From Laetiporus sulphureus 93-53 (taxonomy: Eukaryota > Basidiomycota > Agaricomycetes > Polyporales > Laetiporaceae): a stretch of 64,000 nucleotides of DNA. The DNA lies in NCBI RefSeq assembly GCF_001632365.1, contig NW_024468528.1:124001-188000 (forward strand), in the 5' to 3' direction. Position 1 is the first letter of the stretch. Each line of letters starts with the position of its first letter. The position numbers were made by a program, and so were the translations under genes. This document shows positions 13,653 through 25,453 of the stretch, piece after piece. The notes beneath the pieces are model-generated. The model was not told where the DNA came from, did no database searches, and saw only the letters and a list, made by a program, of their open reading frames with translations.

Positions 13653-15500
13653 TCATAGTGAGGATGATGACGATGACGATGACGAGGACGATGCAGGGGA
13701 TGGCCAGTCATCCAAGCTCGCGAGGAACTCTGCAACGGTCGTCCAGTATCCCTTCTGGACGCACGTATCGTCTGAATGCGAGCAGCTTCAGCTAAGACCC
13801 AAAAGAAAACAGACATCACATCAACTCACTATGCGTCCCCCTCTCAAACTCCACAAACCTCGACATGCCACTCCCACCAACCACATTATACACCTTCCGC
13901 CCGTCCTTCTCGCTCTCCTCGCCCTTTCGCGAGCCGCCGCCCGCCCGGCGCTGCACGATCTCCCAGAGTGCCTGCATATGCTCACGGGGCACGACCTCGT
14001 CGCACACGCCGCTGAGCATCAGGATCGGCATCTCGCGCGGAATAAGCGGCACCTTGGACACGCTGTCCCACTTTTGGTGGCAGAGGAAGGAGAGCGGGCC
14101 GAGGATCGGGAAGGCGGTCGGTACGAGCCGTGGGAGGGAGAGGAAGGTGTTTTCGAGGATGAGCGCGCGGATCTGTGGAGGAGAGATGCGTGGATGAGTG
14201 GATGCTCAGATGTGTGAAGAAAAGTGGGGTCATGTACGGCGCGTGGGTTCCGGCTGGCGAGGTCGATGGCCACGGCGCCGCCTATGGATTGGCCGTAAAG
14301 GACCTTGAAAGGAGGGTTGTTACGCGGGTCAGAGTGCAGAAGTGTCCGTTGTACGTACGATTGGCGATCGTGATAGCACTGGGTGGGAGAGAATAAACTC
14401 CAGTGCAGTTTGTGCATCCATTTTGATACCTGAATCCGAGCGATCAGCGTGATTGTGGCGAGAGAAATAGCAGTTACTCGCCCTTCTCTGACGGGCTTCC
14501 CTCAGATCGGCCGTACCTGCGCGGTCGTCTTAGCCTGAAGGCACAGTGCACAGAGATATGGCAAAGCATACGGACCCTCGATATGATAGCATGAAGACGT
14601 TACAACGCATCTTGACGTAGAACACCTTCGCGAGTGGGATGCGGTGTCCGACATTGCCACCGTTCCCGTGGAACATCATGACAGTAGGACGGCGGGAGGC
14701 AAACTAATGGGGACTTCGTCAGTGATTCAGAAGATCCCGCAAAATAGATGCATGGTGTAGACGTTCAATCGTTGGCACATCCGCGGGTCGTAATGCGAGC
14801 AATCTGATTGACAGATCTGCATCAAGAGGATCCACGGGTAATTTGCAGCACGAGTGGATAACGGAGCAACCCCGGACAAGCCCAAGCTGCACGCTAGCAG
14901 AAAAAACGCAAGGCACGGTCTTGGCACACGCAAGGCGCATAAGTAGATGTACATGGATGCATATGGACCCACAATGTGGAGAAAAGAAGAGAGAGAGCCT
15001 GATACACACCTCTTCATCGGTCTCTTCCTCCGTCGTATCCACAGGCGGTGCATCCACGTGCGACATATCTTTCCGCTGCAAAAGCAGATAGCATCGCAGC
15101 CTCACGCCATCTGGTGTGATCAATTCTGGATCTTGGTACGGCAGACCGAAATCGATAGGTAGCGGGACCTCTAGAACATCGGTGAGTCCTCGATGGGCGA
15201 GATAGAGTCATCCGGGATGGCGAAAATACGCGTAGCGTACCTGTTCGCGAGCCAGGTGGAAAGGCGGACGGGTAGATGAGATAGTTCTGCCCGAAAAACA
15301 ACAATCCGACACCTGCAACGCGTCGTGTCGGGACTGAGCGATTTCCGCGAGAGAGAGAGAGACGCACCAAGCGTGCCGATGCCCGCGGCTGTTGCGACCG
15401 TGCCCTTCGGTGAGGACGTTGAGCGTCACTGGGAGGAGGCAGGAAGAGCATGCTCGCTCACTTTGGCAAAGCTCTCGATCGAGGGAAGGATATTGGACAT
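13653..15500 (-). CDS. BEM46: BEM46/ABHD13-type alpha/beta hydrolase, membrane anchored
   Basis: Predicted 356-residue serine hydrolase. Exons, right to left: 15462..15500, 15368..15404, 15241..15312, 15010..15170, 14576..14703, 14482..14516, 14359..14429, 14239..14304, 13830..14172, 13653..13771. N-terminal hydrophobic segment at about 14-35 (ending GVGLLFFGQNYLIYP) anchors it, in BEM46 at the plasma membrane/ER. Oxyanion-type HGNGGN, nucleophile elbow GQSIGG (Ser at about 187), Asp in SGVCDEVV (about 261) and His before the last splice (about 317) give the catalytic triad. A Ser-rich tail of 11 residues is a TCG/TCA microsatellite. Intron 14430..14481 starts GCGAGT, a GC-AG intron; both flanking exons require it. 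Intron 14704..15009 (306 nt) is long for this locus. BEM46 proteins are implicated in polarity; the substrate is unknown. Confidence 0.88.
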
Positions 15501-16843
15501 TCTGGTCAGGTAGCTGGCCGTCGAATTCATGTGGCTTCGGTGCGCCCGTCAGCCACAGCTCGGCAGCGGGCGATTGTTTGCTCCTGTTAGGCTGGGGCCT
15601 CTAGCCGTGAGCGTGCTCGTCTTTGTTCTCAAACGACCAGTTCATCCGCCAACGCATGTTGCATCTTTATTGTTCTGAGCTCCCTTTGCGGGAGTTTTTT
15701 TCATAGCCTACAGCTACAGCTTCCTTGCACCATGCGTTCAGCATGTACAAGTCTCAGCTTCTCTTCAGAATGCCACATATTTGTGCCCACGCTGTCATCG
15801 AGCTGACCAGAAGGACGCATCCTTCGATTCATCGCACGTATCACAGCTGGCTGAGTGCCCGTATTCAACTCCGACCATAATTCCGACCTGGATAGTGCCT
15901 AGACGTCTTCTGAACATGCTGATTCTTGAGCCCAAGAGTTTTGCAGTCTTTCTTTCAGCCGTGCAGAGTACTCGGGACCGACAATGATGCCAGCGCATTC
16001 TGTCATCGCAATAATCGCTGACCGAGTCCTCCGCAACGGGAAGTGAAACTCGAGAAGCTAATTGCGTAAACGCTTACCCGGTGCGTTGGCAACAGCTAAT
16101 TGACATCGTTCCATTAGCGATGTTTCACCTCCATCCCATCGGAATTTCTGCGATGTTTTTGCCGATCATTTCTATGTTTGGGCCGGATCGCAAGGTATCC
16201 TCTCGCATACGAACATCCGCCGTCCGTGGTGCGTCCTCTGCCATTTCGTGTTGCGATGCGATTGGCTCAACGCGCCTTTAGCACTGCCCGCTCGGCGCGT
16301 TACTATAGAATCAAATACGCGGACGCGTACATGTAATCACCCACTTCAATGCTTCGCGAAGCACATCCCGTTCCTGGCGAATCGATGCGCATCGGATGCT
16401 GCCAAGTTCAAGGTGGTGGACGCATTCCACCGATGATACTGGCCCGCATTGATAGATGTTCAGAAAGCAACTCTTCAGTGACACTCTGCGTGCCCTGATG
16501 GCCACTAAAACCGATGAATGGAAGTGTGTTTCTGGTCGCCTACCCTGCATTCGACGTTGCGACCAAGCACACGGCTCGACGCTAGCGAGAGCTTCTGCCG
16601 GTTCGATCAACCCATGCCATGCGGGTTTAGTGTTCCCGGTCAATCGCGCCTTCGCGTATGGTACCACTTACGGATCTAGAAGCAGCCGCGACGGCGGGGC
16701 GGGCCCATGCGGTCTCAGCCACATTTTCTAGCATATAAAAAGGGTGCCCGCAAGACTGGCGGACTCCATTGACCTCCGTCAAATAGTTTCCCATCTCCTC
16801 TCTCACTAGCTAATCGTCACCACTCCCTTACATTCCTTTCAAA
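15501..16843. other. Divergent intergenic region BEM46 / SC15-like gene
   Basis: About 1.3 kb carrying both promoters. No convincing gene; open frames such as 16311-16667 minus and 16456-16731 plus are mutual shadows. Confidence 0.4.
16734..16740 (+). promoter_or_regulatory. TATA box of SC15-like gene
   Basis: TATAAAA 104 bp before the start codon, with a pyrimidine-rich leader after it, as expected for a strongly expressed fungal gene. Confidence 0.65.
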
Positions 16844-17702
16844 ATGCTCTCCTTCAGTGCCATCTCTGTCTTCGCCACCCTCGCGCTCAGCGCCTTCACC
16901 TCTGCGGCCCCCACGAACGCCGCGGTCCCGACCGCCGCGCTCGTGAACGGTGTTTCCAAGACCGTTCCCGTGCACTCTGTCCCGAGCGCGAAGGGCCTTG
17001 TTCCCCGTGACACCAAGAACGTTGTGACGATCATTAATGAGACGACGGTCAAGGTGACGGAGTACACCGTCGAGTTCCGTACGTTGCTTCTCTTCCACCA
17101 ATCCAATCCTACTTCGCCTTTTTGTGCTCATAGAAGGTTGATGCAGACTACCTCACGGCCGCTAACGCAACTATCGATATCATCGAGCCCATTGTATTGG
17201 ACATCAAGGCCGTCCTCGGTGATGCGCTCACTGAGATCAACGCTCTCGTTGGCGAGTCGACATCGGTGATTCTCGGGACCACCGACGGCGTCCTGCTCAC
17301 CGTTGCTGAAGTCGCGGGTGCCATTGTTGGCCTCCTCACCGTGAGCACCTCCCTCTTCAGTGTCCCATATACAGTATCATTGACTCGTATGCACAGCTCA
17401 TCCTTGAGGCTGTCGCTGCAGTCCTTGCTGTTGTCAGCTCTGACGCTTTGGAGTGTGTGACGGCTCTGCTTGCTGGCCTTGCGTACGTGGCTTTCATCAT
17501 CCAACCTCTCTCGCACATTCGCTGATCATTGTTATCTAACAGTGAGGTCCTCGGCTGCCTTGTCTGCGCGATCCTCCTGCTCGTCAACGGCAGCCTGAGC
17601 GGCCTGATCAGCTTGATCGTCAGCCTCGCCGGTGACGTCCTGAACATCCTCGTGACGCTCAAGGTCACCGTCCTTATCAGCATCCTCGGCATCACCGTGT
17701 AA
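16844..17702 (+). CDS. Small secreted hydrophobic protein, SC15-like
   Basis: Predicted 224-residue secreted protein. Exons 16844..17078, 17147..17340, 17397..17482, 17543..17702. A clear signal peptide (about residues 1-22, MLSFSAISVFATLALSAFTS) is followed by an Ala/Thr/Val-rich stretch with a Lys-Arg-type processing-like site (VPRD) and then long alternating hydrophobic helices with few charges and scattered Cys. The arrangement resembles the basidiomycete SC15 family, wall and matrix proteins linked to hyphal cohesion in Schizophyllum; that assignment comes from overall pattern, not an exact motif. The acceptor at 17146 was preferred over an earlier AG at 17135 because only it keeps the frame after the GTACGT donor. 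The gene sits in the loop between two inverted Z-gene arms. Confidence 0.7.
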
Positions 17703-18760
17703 GGTTTGTATCGCCGCTCTGTGCTGTGGTGTTCGAGGCTCATGAATGGGCTTTTCTTCGTGCAGGTGCTGAGTTTAAGCAAGCTAGTGTCCCCTAAGTA
17801 CTGATCTAGTAATATACCTTGGGAGCATGAGGTAATACCATAACTCCATTAGTTCTGAGTGATACGTGGTGTGAGATGAGTGAGTGGTGGAGTTGGCGAG
17901 TGAGGTATCTGTCTTCCGAGAAGGTCGAGTCATCCAGGATTGCATGGACCTTGTGCGCCTTCTCATAGCTCTCGCCCTCTTGAGATATCTTTCTCTTCGT
18001 CACTGCATCCGGCTTCCTTTCGTCCTGGTTGAGCCTGGCTTACCTCTGAACGACGTTATAGCCATTATACGGATTGGGCGAAGCGAGAAGCTCATAGCTG
18101 GTACTTCACGACCACAGCAATTGCCTTATTATTGCGGCGACGAGCGCGGTTGGAAGTCTCGATCAAATGAACTCTTCGCCGACAACGTTCATCATGATCA
18201 AGACACAATTGCAATCGTTTCCGGCGAGAACGCAACATTGAAGAACGAAATGAGGTCGAGGAGAAAACTCATGCGCAAAATCACTGCGAGCGCGACGAAA
18301 GTATGCTGTTTGGCTGCATTCGATCGCTCGGAGGCGTATGTTACATTGAATGCTGATATTTCTAATGCGCATGAACGCAGCAGGTCAGCACCACGATGTG
18401 AAAAGCTTATTCTCAAATAAACCGCTCGTGGCAAGCCCCTCAACTATCTGCCCGCCATTGGCGTATTCGGCATACTGAGGTCGAGCTATTAATGGTGACG
18501 TTAGCGAATCGCGTTCCGCGTTTTGAACCAAATCAGATTCAGGATATTGAAGCTTCATGTGGGTATCATCGATGTAGAGTCGGAAGGCTTCTTTGCTCGA
18601 GACATTACTGATATTATCTGGAACCTTCGCAGAAATTTGAACCTTGGCGAACGATACCGGCTCGCATCGAGTCCTCCACAGCATGAAGCCTCCATGCAGG
18701 CTTGCTTCGAGGATGTTGCCGGGGAAATGTCATTCATCCATGCAGCCGCTGCGCCCCTTA
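17703..18760. other. Intergenic, no gene recognised
   Basis: Open frames exist on both strands (17884-18420 plus lacks an ATG start; 18385-18684 minus), neither recognisable. Confidence 0.4.
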
Positions 18761-19087
18761 GCTGCTCAGGTCGCTCTCTATCGCATCATTCATCGACATC
18801 ATCCGCTCTCAGGTACACAGTTGTCGCCCCAATCTTTACATGTTTCTCAATCCCGCCATTTTAGTCAGATTATCCAACTTCCACAGACATGGCACGTTAT
18901 ATACATGAACATCTATACATCGTCGTATGAGAGGAACTGCGACTAGAGAAGGAACCGTAATGGATATACAATCATGCTAGGAACACTTTGCTATGCACGC
19001 AACATCGCAGATGATGAATTATACTTGTACAAGTAAAGCAATGGAAAAACGAAGAAAGAAATCCGTGATAAGACAATACCTCTCCAT

Positions 19088-21451
19088 CTAATGCCTCTTC
19101 CTCTTCAGCGATTGATCACCTTGGTCATTCAATGGGCGGTGAGTGCCCTCACGCGATCCAGAATCTTGAGCAGGCTCATCTGTGGCTGAAACCCGATTGC
19201 TTTTAGATGATTCTTCTGCACGACCTGATATGGGGGCTGGAGCAGCTGGGCGAGGTCTCAAAGTCATCCCGTTTTGTAGATGCATCGTTTCCGCTCCACG
19301 TTGGCTTTCGATCCTCCTCTCTTCGCGCGGCACGCGATGGGCAGTTTTACGACGTTGCGTAGGCCTCACTTTCTTCGACGTCGGCACTTGCGTCTTCGAC
19401 CGAAGCCTTTGCCTCGTCATCATCCTTTCTGTGGAGCGAGGGACTTCATGGGTCTCGCGAGCGGTAGATCTGTCCTCCGATGTCGTCCGAGATTGGGAAG
19501 GACCATCAAGACCTTCTGAGACCTCGGATTCCGGGGGCCCAGTGAAAGCGCGAGCCTCTGAGGCAAGCTCGGACGCGTCTTCTCTCTCCAATCCCAACAG
19601 ACCTGCCAGCGTTTGAGATTCCGATGGCCCCGTTGCATCCTGTAGATCCTGCAAGGTTCCTTCCTGCATCAACTCTGAAGGTACTGCCGAAGTGGGACGA
19701 CTTCCGCAAATTTTCCCGTGTCGTCGAAGGGAATCAGTTCTGCTGAAATAATGTTTGCACCATCCACATTGAACAGGCGGCTGGTAGTGAATCTTCAGGT
19801 GCTTGTAAAGCCCCTCGATTTTCATCCGGTTCTTCTTCTTGCAGTCCTGCCAGCAACAAGAAACATAGCCAGCGTTGTGATCAAAGTGCAGGCTCTTGCA
19901 ATGCTCATGGAGGTCCTCCCAGCTTTTGGATATGTGACCGCAGATTTTATTTTCCTCAATAAGCCACCACTTGCAAAGGTATTCGCCAGTCTCGCCCGCG
20001 TCCCCGGTATGCTCGTCATTGCCATGTGGTGGTGAGGCTTGTTGATTTGAGTTAGTTGCTGTCAAGGTCATACCCAGAGAAAATACGTGTGACTGCTGCG
20101 GAGGAGGCACGGAGCCAGAGTGGGGATAGCCGCCGTGCGGGGAGATCTCGAGGTCAGAAAGAGTATGCAAGGGATGAGACGGGCACGCCAAGGCAGCTGT
20201 GTATGGGCCCGCAGAAAAGGAGGACGCAACCGGTGGCGAGACTGCAGGAGCTGGCGATTGGCTTGCCGCTGGCATGTTTTCGAACAGTGAGTAACTCCAG
20301 GTGTCGTAGGACCTGGATGGGCCCGCGACAGGGACGGACGGCGGTGCCACGAAAGCATGCACCTGCTGGGATGAAGAACTTGCGATCGAATCATGGGCCC
20401 GCGACGACGTAGATCCACCATTCGTGCCGAGAGGAGACTCAGCTAGAAGTATGGGATCAATCTTGCTGATATCGAAGTCGTTCGCAGGAATGGACAGATG
20501 GTGTTCAAGTCCCAGCAAAGGAGAAGCACCAGGTGCATATACTGTGAGAGGAGGTCCTGGCTCGGTGGCATTGTGGCGAGAGCGTTTTGAAGGACGTCCG
20601 ACTGCCTCATCCGTAGCGCCGTTGGGCATATACAACTCGATCTCGTGCCTTGCGAGGCGCCAAGTGGCAGCGGGGAAAGAGTCATCTGCACCTCCTGCCA
20701 CCGGTGCGGCTCGAAAGGGAGTGGTGTGGAAACCTGGTGGATAGGCGGGCTGAGGCGTACGCATATACGCCGGAGCTACTGGAGCTTGCGCAATTTGCCC
20801 GTTCCCATACCGCTGGGCTCTGACGAACGAGTACAACTTATCATCAGAGTAGGGCTACAAATGTAGCGTAGTACACGTACTGTGCCATGAACATGTCGGC
20901 CCCCATATTGTAAGATGGGTGATGGAAAGTTCGGCCATTGCTACCCAAGAAACTTGACGCAGGTAAAGGATGAGCTGCTGTATACAGAGGACGCAGGGCA
21001 GAATTCTACGCACAATGACGAAGGACCAGGAACGCTTGAGCCAATTCCGAGTCCACTGCCACTGATGTCTTCGCCACCGATTCCAGGACAGTTGCTCCTG
21101 CAAAACAGACAATGAGAATCACCGCACGTATAGTGACCAGGTTAGGCACGCAGCAACAAATTGACATACGGTCCCGGCTGATCAAACCTCCTTTCCCATG
21201 CTGTGATACTGGCCAGTCTCCAGCGTCAGTTATGAAAGGAACATCAAGCCTTCATGAACTTACTTTGGGTAATCTGGTATCGATTGATAGACGGCAGCAC
21301 TAAGACCTAGCGGTCAGAAAGCTGTGGATGCGAGAACAATGCGAGATGCGCACCTAGTCTCTGACTTTCTAACTCCCAACTCCGCATCCTCGCGGACCCA
21401 ATCGGGGTAGGAAATGAAGTCGTTGACATTGAAAGAAGAACCAGCATCCAT
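19088..21451 (-). CDS. Zinc-finger protein Z2, paralogue of Z1
   Basis: Predicted 686-residue protein. Exons right to left: 21354..21451, 21264..21299, 21170..21208, 21014..21097, 20881..20952, 19088..20819. Exons 2-5 have exactly the Z1 lengths (36, 39, 84, 72 nt) and all introns are phase 2. Shared landmarks with Z1: SETSAAV, MFMAQAQRY, GRPSKR.RH, AGPSRS, HGGYP, and the C-terminal HLQNGMTLRPR, ending LKRKRH. Fingers at about 392-482: CKW with a long Cys-Cys spacing, CCWQDC...KHLKIH, CGWCKHYFSR...RHGKIC. N-terminal coding sequence differs strongly from Z1 even where UTR and introns are close to identical. Start at 21451 matches the Z1 ACCATGG context. Function unknown; probably nuclear. Confidence 0.8.
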
Positions 21452-21558
21452 GGTGAGCATCGACAACTTGACTGGAGATGTTAGAATTGGCAGGAGAGAC
21501 TGGACAAGAGGCAATGGGGAAGCGGCGACAATGCAGAGCAAGGGAACAGAGGAGAGGA

Positions 21559-21564
21559 TTTATA
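21559..21564 (-). promoter_or_regulatory. TATA box of Z2
   Basis: TATAAA on the minus strand, same distance from the start codon as in Z1 (about 108 bp). Confidence 0.6.
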
Positions 21565-21635
21565 TTGAGAGGACACAAACCATATTGGGAACGTCAAAGC
21601 CCCCATAGAAGCCTCTACAGAACGTCCAGATCAAT

Positions 21636-21647
21636 ACATCGCGGAGT
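21636..21647 (-). promoter_or_regulatory. Family promoter 12-mer upstream of Z2 (one mismatch)
   Basis: ACTCCGCGATGT on the minus strand, same spacing to TATA as in Z1. Confidence 0.4.
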
Positions 21648-23250
21648 TTCCATTAGGGCCACACGCCCACACGACAATCTTTAATTTCCGAGCAACGCCG
21701 AGGCGGAGCGGTGGGTCGCGTAGCGTCGCGGGGATCCTGTGACGCGCGCTAGCGTGCCCAGAAAATTGATGACTTCTGTCATGGCCACAGGACAACCTGT
21801 GAGAAGTTGCGCAAGAAGCATTGCATATGCTTCTAAAACGTAAAGGGCCACCCAAAATGTCTCGGAGCATATAACGTATCGATGGCCCATTGATAGGCGC
21901 CTGGGGCTTGGACCGCCCTACTTGCCCTACGTCCATTGAGCTACTAGAGAAATGCTGCAGCTAGGACCTGCTTTACTTCAGCGTACGTGCCGCCAGAAGT
22001 AGAGCAATACCTTTGAAGGCCCTCATGCGGGGGAAGGGACCGGTAATGCTGTGCGAGGTGCCGCTCGCGTGGCAAAAATCCTATTACGCATGCCAGCGTG
22101 CCCAGGCACTGCTGACTTCTGACATGGCCACTGGACAACGCGTGAGAGTTCGCGCGAAACATCGGATATGATTTTTAACCGCAAAGGACCCTTCAAGATC
22201 GTCCGGAACATAGAACGTATTGATGGGCCCATTGATAGGCGCCTGGGGCTTGGACCGCCGCCCTTGTCCTATCTCCATCGAGTTCCTCGACAAATGCTGC
22301 AGCTAGGGCCTCCTTTAAGTCAGCCTGCATACTGCAGCAGTAGAGGAATATCTTTGAACGCCCTCATATGGGAGAAGGGACCGGTAATGCTATGCGAGGT
22401 GTCGCTCGGTGTGGCGCGATGTCCGAAGTCGCAACACGTTGCACAGTGCAAGTGGCATCGCATGTTGACTCCAAAATGCTTCCAAACCCGATGCCTTTGT
22501 CCGCGTGATACCCCAGAATTTGATGGGAGGCTTGTTGCCGCTCGAGGCCGTCCTGCTCAGTGTGCCCTGTCCACCGCCTCAGCTCGCCACCCAACGCCAG
22601 AGATCTTTGGTCCCCTGAGAAGGACTCGATAACGCGGTAGACTTACATGAACAAAATACCAACGAAGCTGCATGCTCACTTTGAGATCTCTTTCTCGCCG
22701 TCTTCCTTGTGGCGGTATCATGTCTCCTGGTCGTCACTCGACCCCGTTGTTTCGGCTCTTGTCGGCCATTACACAGCACAGAAAGCCACGAAGTCGACGC
22801 GAAACCTGTCGATACGGATGCGCTGCAAACGGGTCGGGTGAAGCAGCGTCCTATGGGTCATATCGTTTCACTTTGCCAAGAGCGCCACCTACGCTGTGGA
22901 CTTCAAAAGCATGCTGGCAGACGTGAGTGACCGTCTACGTTTCATTCGAGTCTCCTCTCACCTGCTACTATCACTCTGCTGCAATGCACAGCATCGTACA
23001 ACACGAATCAGACGCAGACAATACAGATACGGCGACCGATTGCCAACTGGATTTTTGACTGAGCCACTCCCTCCCTGAGCTTCGCTTTCATGCCCAAGTC
23101 GGATTCTTCCTTGGTTCGCAAATCATACACCGGAGATACCAGCTTCGAAGACGTTCCTCACAACATAAGAGCATCCGTTGGATGTCCAGCACCAGCTCTC
23201 ACAGGCGCCCATCGGCCATCATAGACGCCCATAGAGCTAAACTCGACGAC
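21636..23250 (-). repeat. Upstream repeat array, copy 2 (modules M3-M2-M1, inverted)
   Basis: Same modules as 8005-9565 in opposite orientation, ahead of Z2. M3 about 21640-21945, M2 about 21945-22285, M1 about 22285-23250. M1 here is closest to copy 3 at 61198. Confidence 0.85.
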
Positions 23251-23578
23251 GAGGCTTGCCTTGTCGGGAACTCGTGCATTCCATTGGCTGGTCTGCGACG
23301 GGTGTTTGCCATCACGATGTTTTCAAGTGAAGAAAAGTGTCGTTCATTGCAATTGCATGGCACATCGCGCGGTGCGCTGAACAACTAGTAGACTGGACCA
23401 CGGGCCTACGGCTATCATACCATCCTTCTCATCTCTCATCTCTCGGGCACGTGTCTTCGCCACTTCCATTAACACTGGAGTGGTAGAAGCTCACCGAGTG
23501 TGATAGCTAGCTGTATCAATGCACGGGGAGAAGACCTGCTTCTCCATCGCCTCCTCGCTAAGCAGCGCGAATCACCCC
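23251..23578. other. Intergenic
   Basis: Between the duplication arm and the 3' end of the next gene. Nothing recognised. Confidence 0.4.
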
Positions 23579-25453
23579 TCACCGAAATCGACGCGCCATA
23601 TCCTCCTCCATCTTCTGCCTACATTCCTCCCTCTGCCTCTCCCACACATCAAACACAAACGGACTCCGAGGATTCTTCGCCACATATTGCGTCCACTCCT
23701 CCCAACAATCAAGCCGCACGCCCACCGCATGGTCCCTCAGCCAGAGCACCCGATGCGCGGTCCGGTCATTCGGGGCGACGGCAGCAATGCCCGCGATGTA
23801 CTCCTGCTTGAAGCCGCTCCACCACATAGCGGGGTTGTGCAGCATGAGACGCAACGTGAACGCTGCTCCCCATGGGAACATGTTCATGTGCAGGACTTTC
23901 CAGGCGAGGATGCCATGCTTGCGCAGGAGCTTGTTCAGCACGGGTCCGTCCGCGGGTGAAAAGTAGAAGTTGATATCGTCTGCTTGTAGTTCGCCGTCGA
24001 TGGTGTCGCGGTCGAATTGTGCGTCTGGCTCGCGGATGAAAGCAGGAGAGCACTGTTCGAGTGGCTCCTTGTCACGGCTGACATTGACTTCCACATGACT
24101 GTTGTCAGAAAATTGACCGGCGCGCCCAGTCGTAGACACAAAGCTGATGGCACGATCTTCACGAGACACATAGCAAGCTCCAAAAAGTGACCGAAAGATC
24201 GTCTCATCCAGCCGTAACACACCAGGAAAACCAAGTAGGCCCGACGCAGGGAGCCCCTCAGAAGCCAAGCGCAGCAGCAGAGCCTTCAGCATAGAATCTT
24301 CGACAACGAGGATAGGTGGCCGACGTCTGGGTTCCACGGCCCGACCTGCGATCCCCAAGACACCTCGCGAGATCGGAGATGCGGGAGGCGCAACACGGAG
24401 CGCTTTGCGCAGGGTTGAATATCCACCACACGTCGCTCGCACGGGAGGTTTGTCCTCGACTGACCATTCCGCCCAATCGCAACTGCATAGCTTCAGGAGG
24501 GTGATCCTTGACACTTCCCTTGCTAGTCGGATCTTGACCGCCCTGACGTAGTAGATCGAGCACTTCGGCACCAAACAAGCACGCCAATGCCTCTGCCGCC
24601 GTTGGTCTGCAGACGAAAGGACGCATCTTGTCTTATAATTTGCGCCTATATGCGCATACTGCTCGCGCAGGGCATATGGTTTCGCCGATTCTGCCTGTAT
24701 TTGTTTGCTCATAGGAGTACGCATCGCACTGATCTCAGAAAAAGGGAGGCTTGGAGATGTCTCCAGTGTCTTATGTGAGGTGATCGTCTCATCTTGTGAC
24801 AGCAGGTTAACAGAGACCGAGTCCGTCATGCGAGTTCCGAGCCACGCATTCCGCTTAGGTAGAACGCAGCCAAGGTGAACGCCACAGCCACTACGCGCAG
24901 AGTGCAGTTTTGCTTGTGGTGTCGAAGTGATCACGATATCTTCGGCGAATGGTTCGGCGAGAGGAGTTTGAGGCCACGGTATATCGAGCCTCGCTGGGTA
25001 TGGTGGTGCTATGCGATCATCCTGGTTCAAGGTTCTTTGCGAGAGGTTTCCTCCTGATTTCGACATGTTCGCTTCCTCTCCCTCAGGTGGGACCATAGTT
25101 GTAATCGCCGTCCACGGCATCGCTGCGCGAAAAGCTCGTTCAAGGATTATCGACGCTCCCAGCGCGTCGCATATAGTCGGCTTCTTGACATCCTGTCCAT
25201 TTCCCGCACGCGTAAATGCACAGCTGGCGGAACCCAAATCTCTCTGACGCACCTTGTTTCGTAGAACCCACGCCAACCAACAGGTGAAGAATATCATGAA
25301 GAGCATAACACTGGCCGCACAGAGTACTTCGAAAGGCACGCGACTGTCAGGATGCGAACCGAGCTGACGAAGAAAAGCAGGACCCAAGGGAACGTCCACA
25401 ACGTCCGTGACTATGAAACGGAAAGGCTGAAAGAAAAGATTGGCAGGTGACAT
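23579..25453 (-). CDS. Uncharacterised single-pass membrane protein
   Basis: One uninterrupted frame of about 624 codons from the ATG at 25453, unusual here for lacking introns. Residues about 40-62 form a strong transmembrane helix (VLCAASVMLFMIFFTCWLAW), followed by a Lys/Arg-rich border, so the bulk is probably cytosolic. The C-terminal half contains hydrophobic and aromatic blocks (LLGFPGVLRLDETIFRSLFG, ILAWKVLHMNMFPWG) and ends in a charged helix rich in Glu/Arg. I do not recognise a family. An alternative frame is open over 24258-24626 and reads more like protein there, so a missed intron pair or frameshift in the middle cannot be excluded. Confidence 0.6.
   Translation of the reverse strand: MSPANLFFQPFRFIVTDVVDVPLGPAFLRQLGSHPDSRVPFEVLCAASVMLFMIFFTCWLAWVLRNKVRQRDLGSASCAFTRAGNGQDVKKPTICDALGASIILERAFRAAMPWTAITTMVPPEGEEANMSKSGGNLSQRTLNQDDRIAPPYPARLDIPWPQTPLAEPFAEDIVITSTPQAKLHSARSGCGVHLGCVLPKRNAWLGTRMTDSVSVNLLSQDETITSHKTLETSPSLPFSEISAMRTPMSKQIQAESAKPYALREQYAHIGANYKTRCVLSSADQRRQRHWRACLVPKCSIYYVRAVKIRLAREVSRITLLKLCSCDWAEWSVEDKPPVRATCGGYSTLRKALRVAPPASPISRGVLGIAGRAVEPRRRPPILVVEDSMLKALLLRLASEGLPASGLLGFPGVLRLDETIFRSLFGACYVSREDRAISFVSTTGRAGQFSDNSHVEVNVSRDKEPLEQCSPAFIREPDAQFDRDTIDGELQADDINFYFSPADGPVLNKLLRKHGILAWKVLHMNMFPWGAAFTLRLMLHNPAMWWSGFKQEYIAGIAAVAPNDRTAHRVLWLRDHAVGVRLDCWEEWTQYVAKNPRSPFVFDVWERQREECRQKMEEDMARRFR

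Larger units (their letters stand above)
18761..23250 (-). repeat. Right arm of ~4.5 kb inverted segmental duplication (contains Z2)
   Basis: Inverted counterpart of 8005-12427, carrying Z2, its TATA box and the upstream repeat array in the same relative order. The 6.3-kb spacer between the arms holds BEM46 and the SC15-like gene. Confidence 0.85.

Noticed and set aside
16590..16620. GGTTCGATCAACC resembling a tRNA B box
   Set aside because: No matching A box, cloverleaf or terminator nearby. I found no convincing tRNA or rRNA gene in the window.
17884..18420. 178-codon plus-strand frame
   Set aside because: Begins at GTG rather than ATG, no recognisable domain, no promoter or splice support.
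24258..24626. Alternative frame inside the 624-residue membrane protein
   Set aside because: It reads plausibly, but the main frame stays open for the full 1.9 kb; noted as an uncertainty, not a gene.
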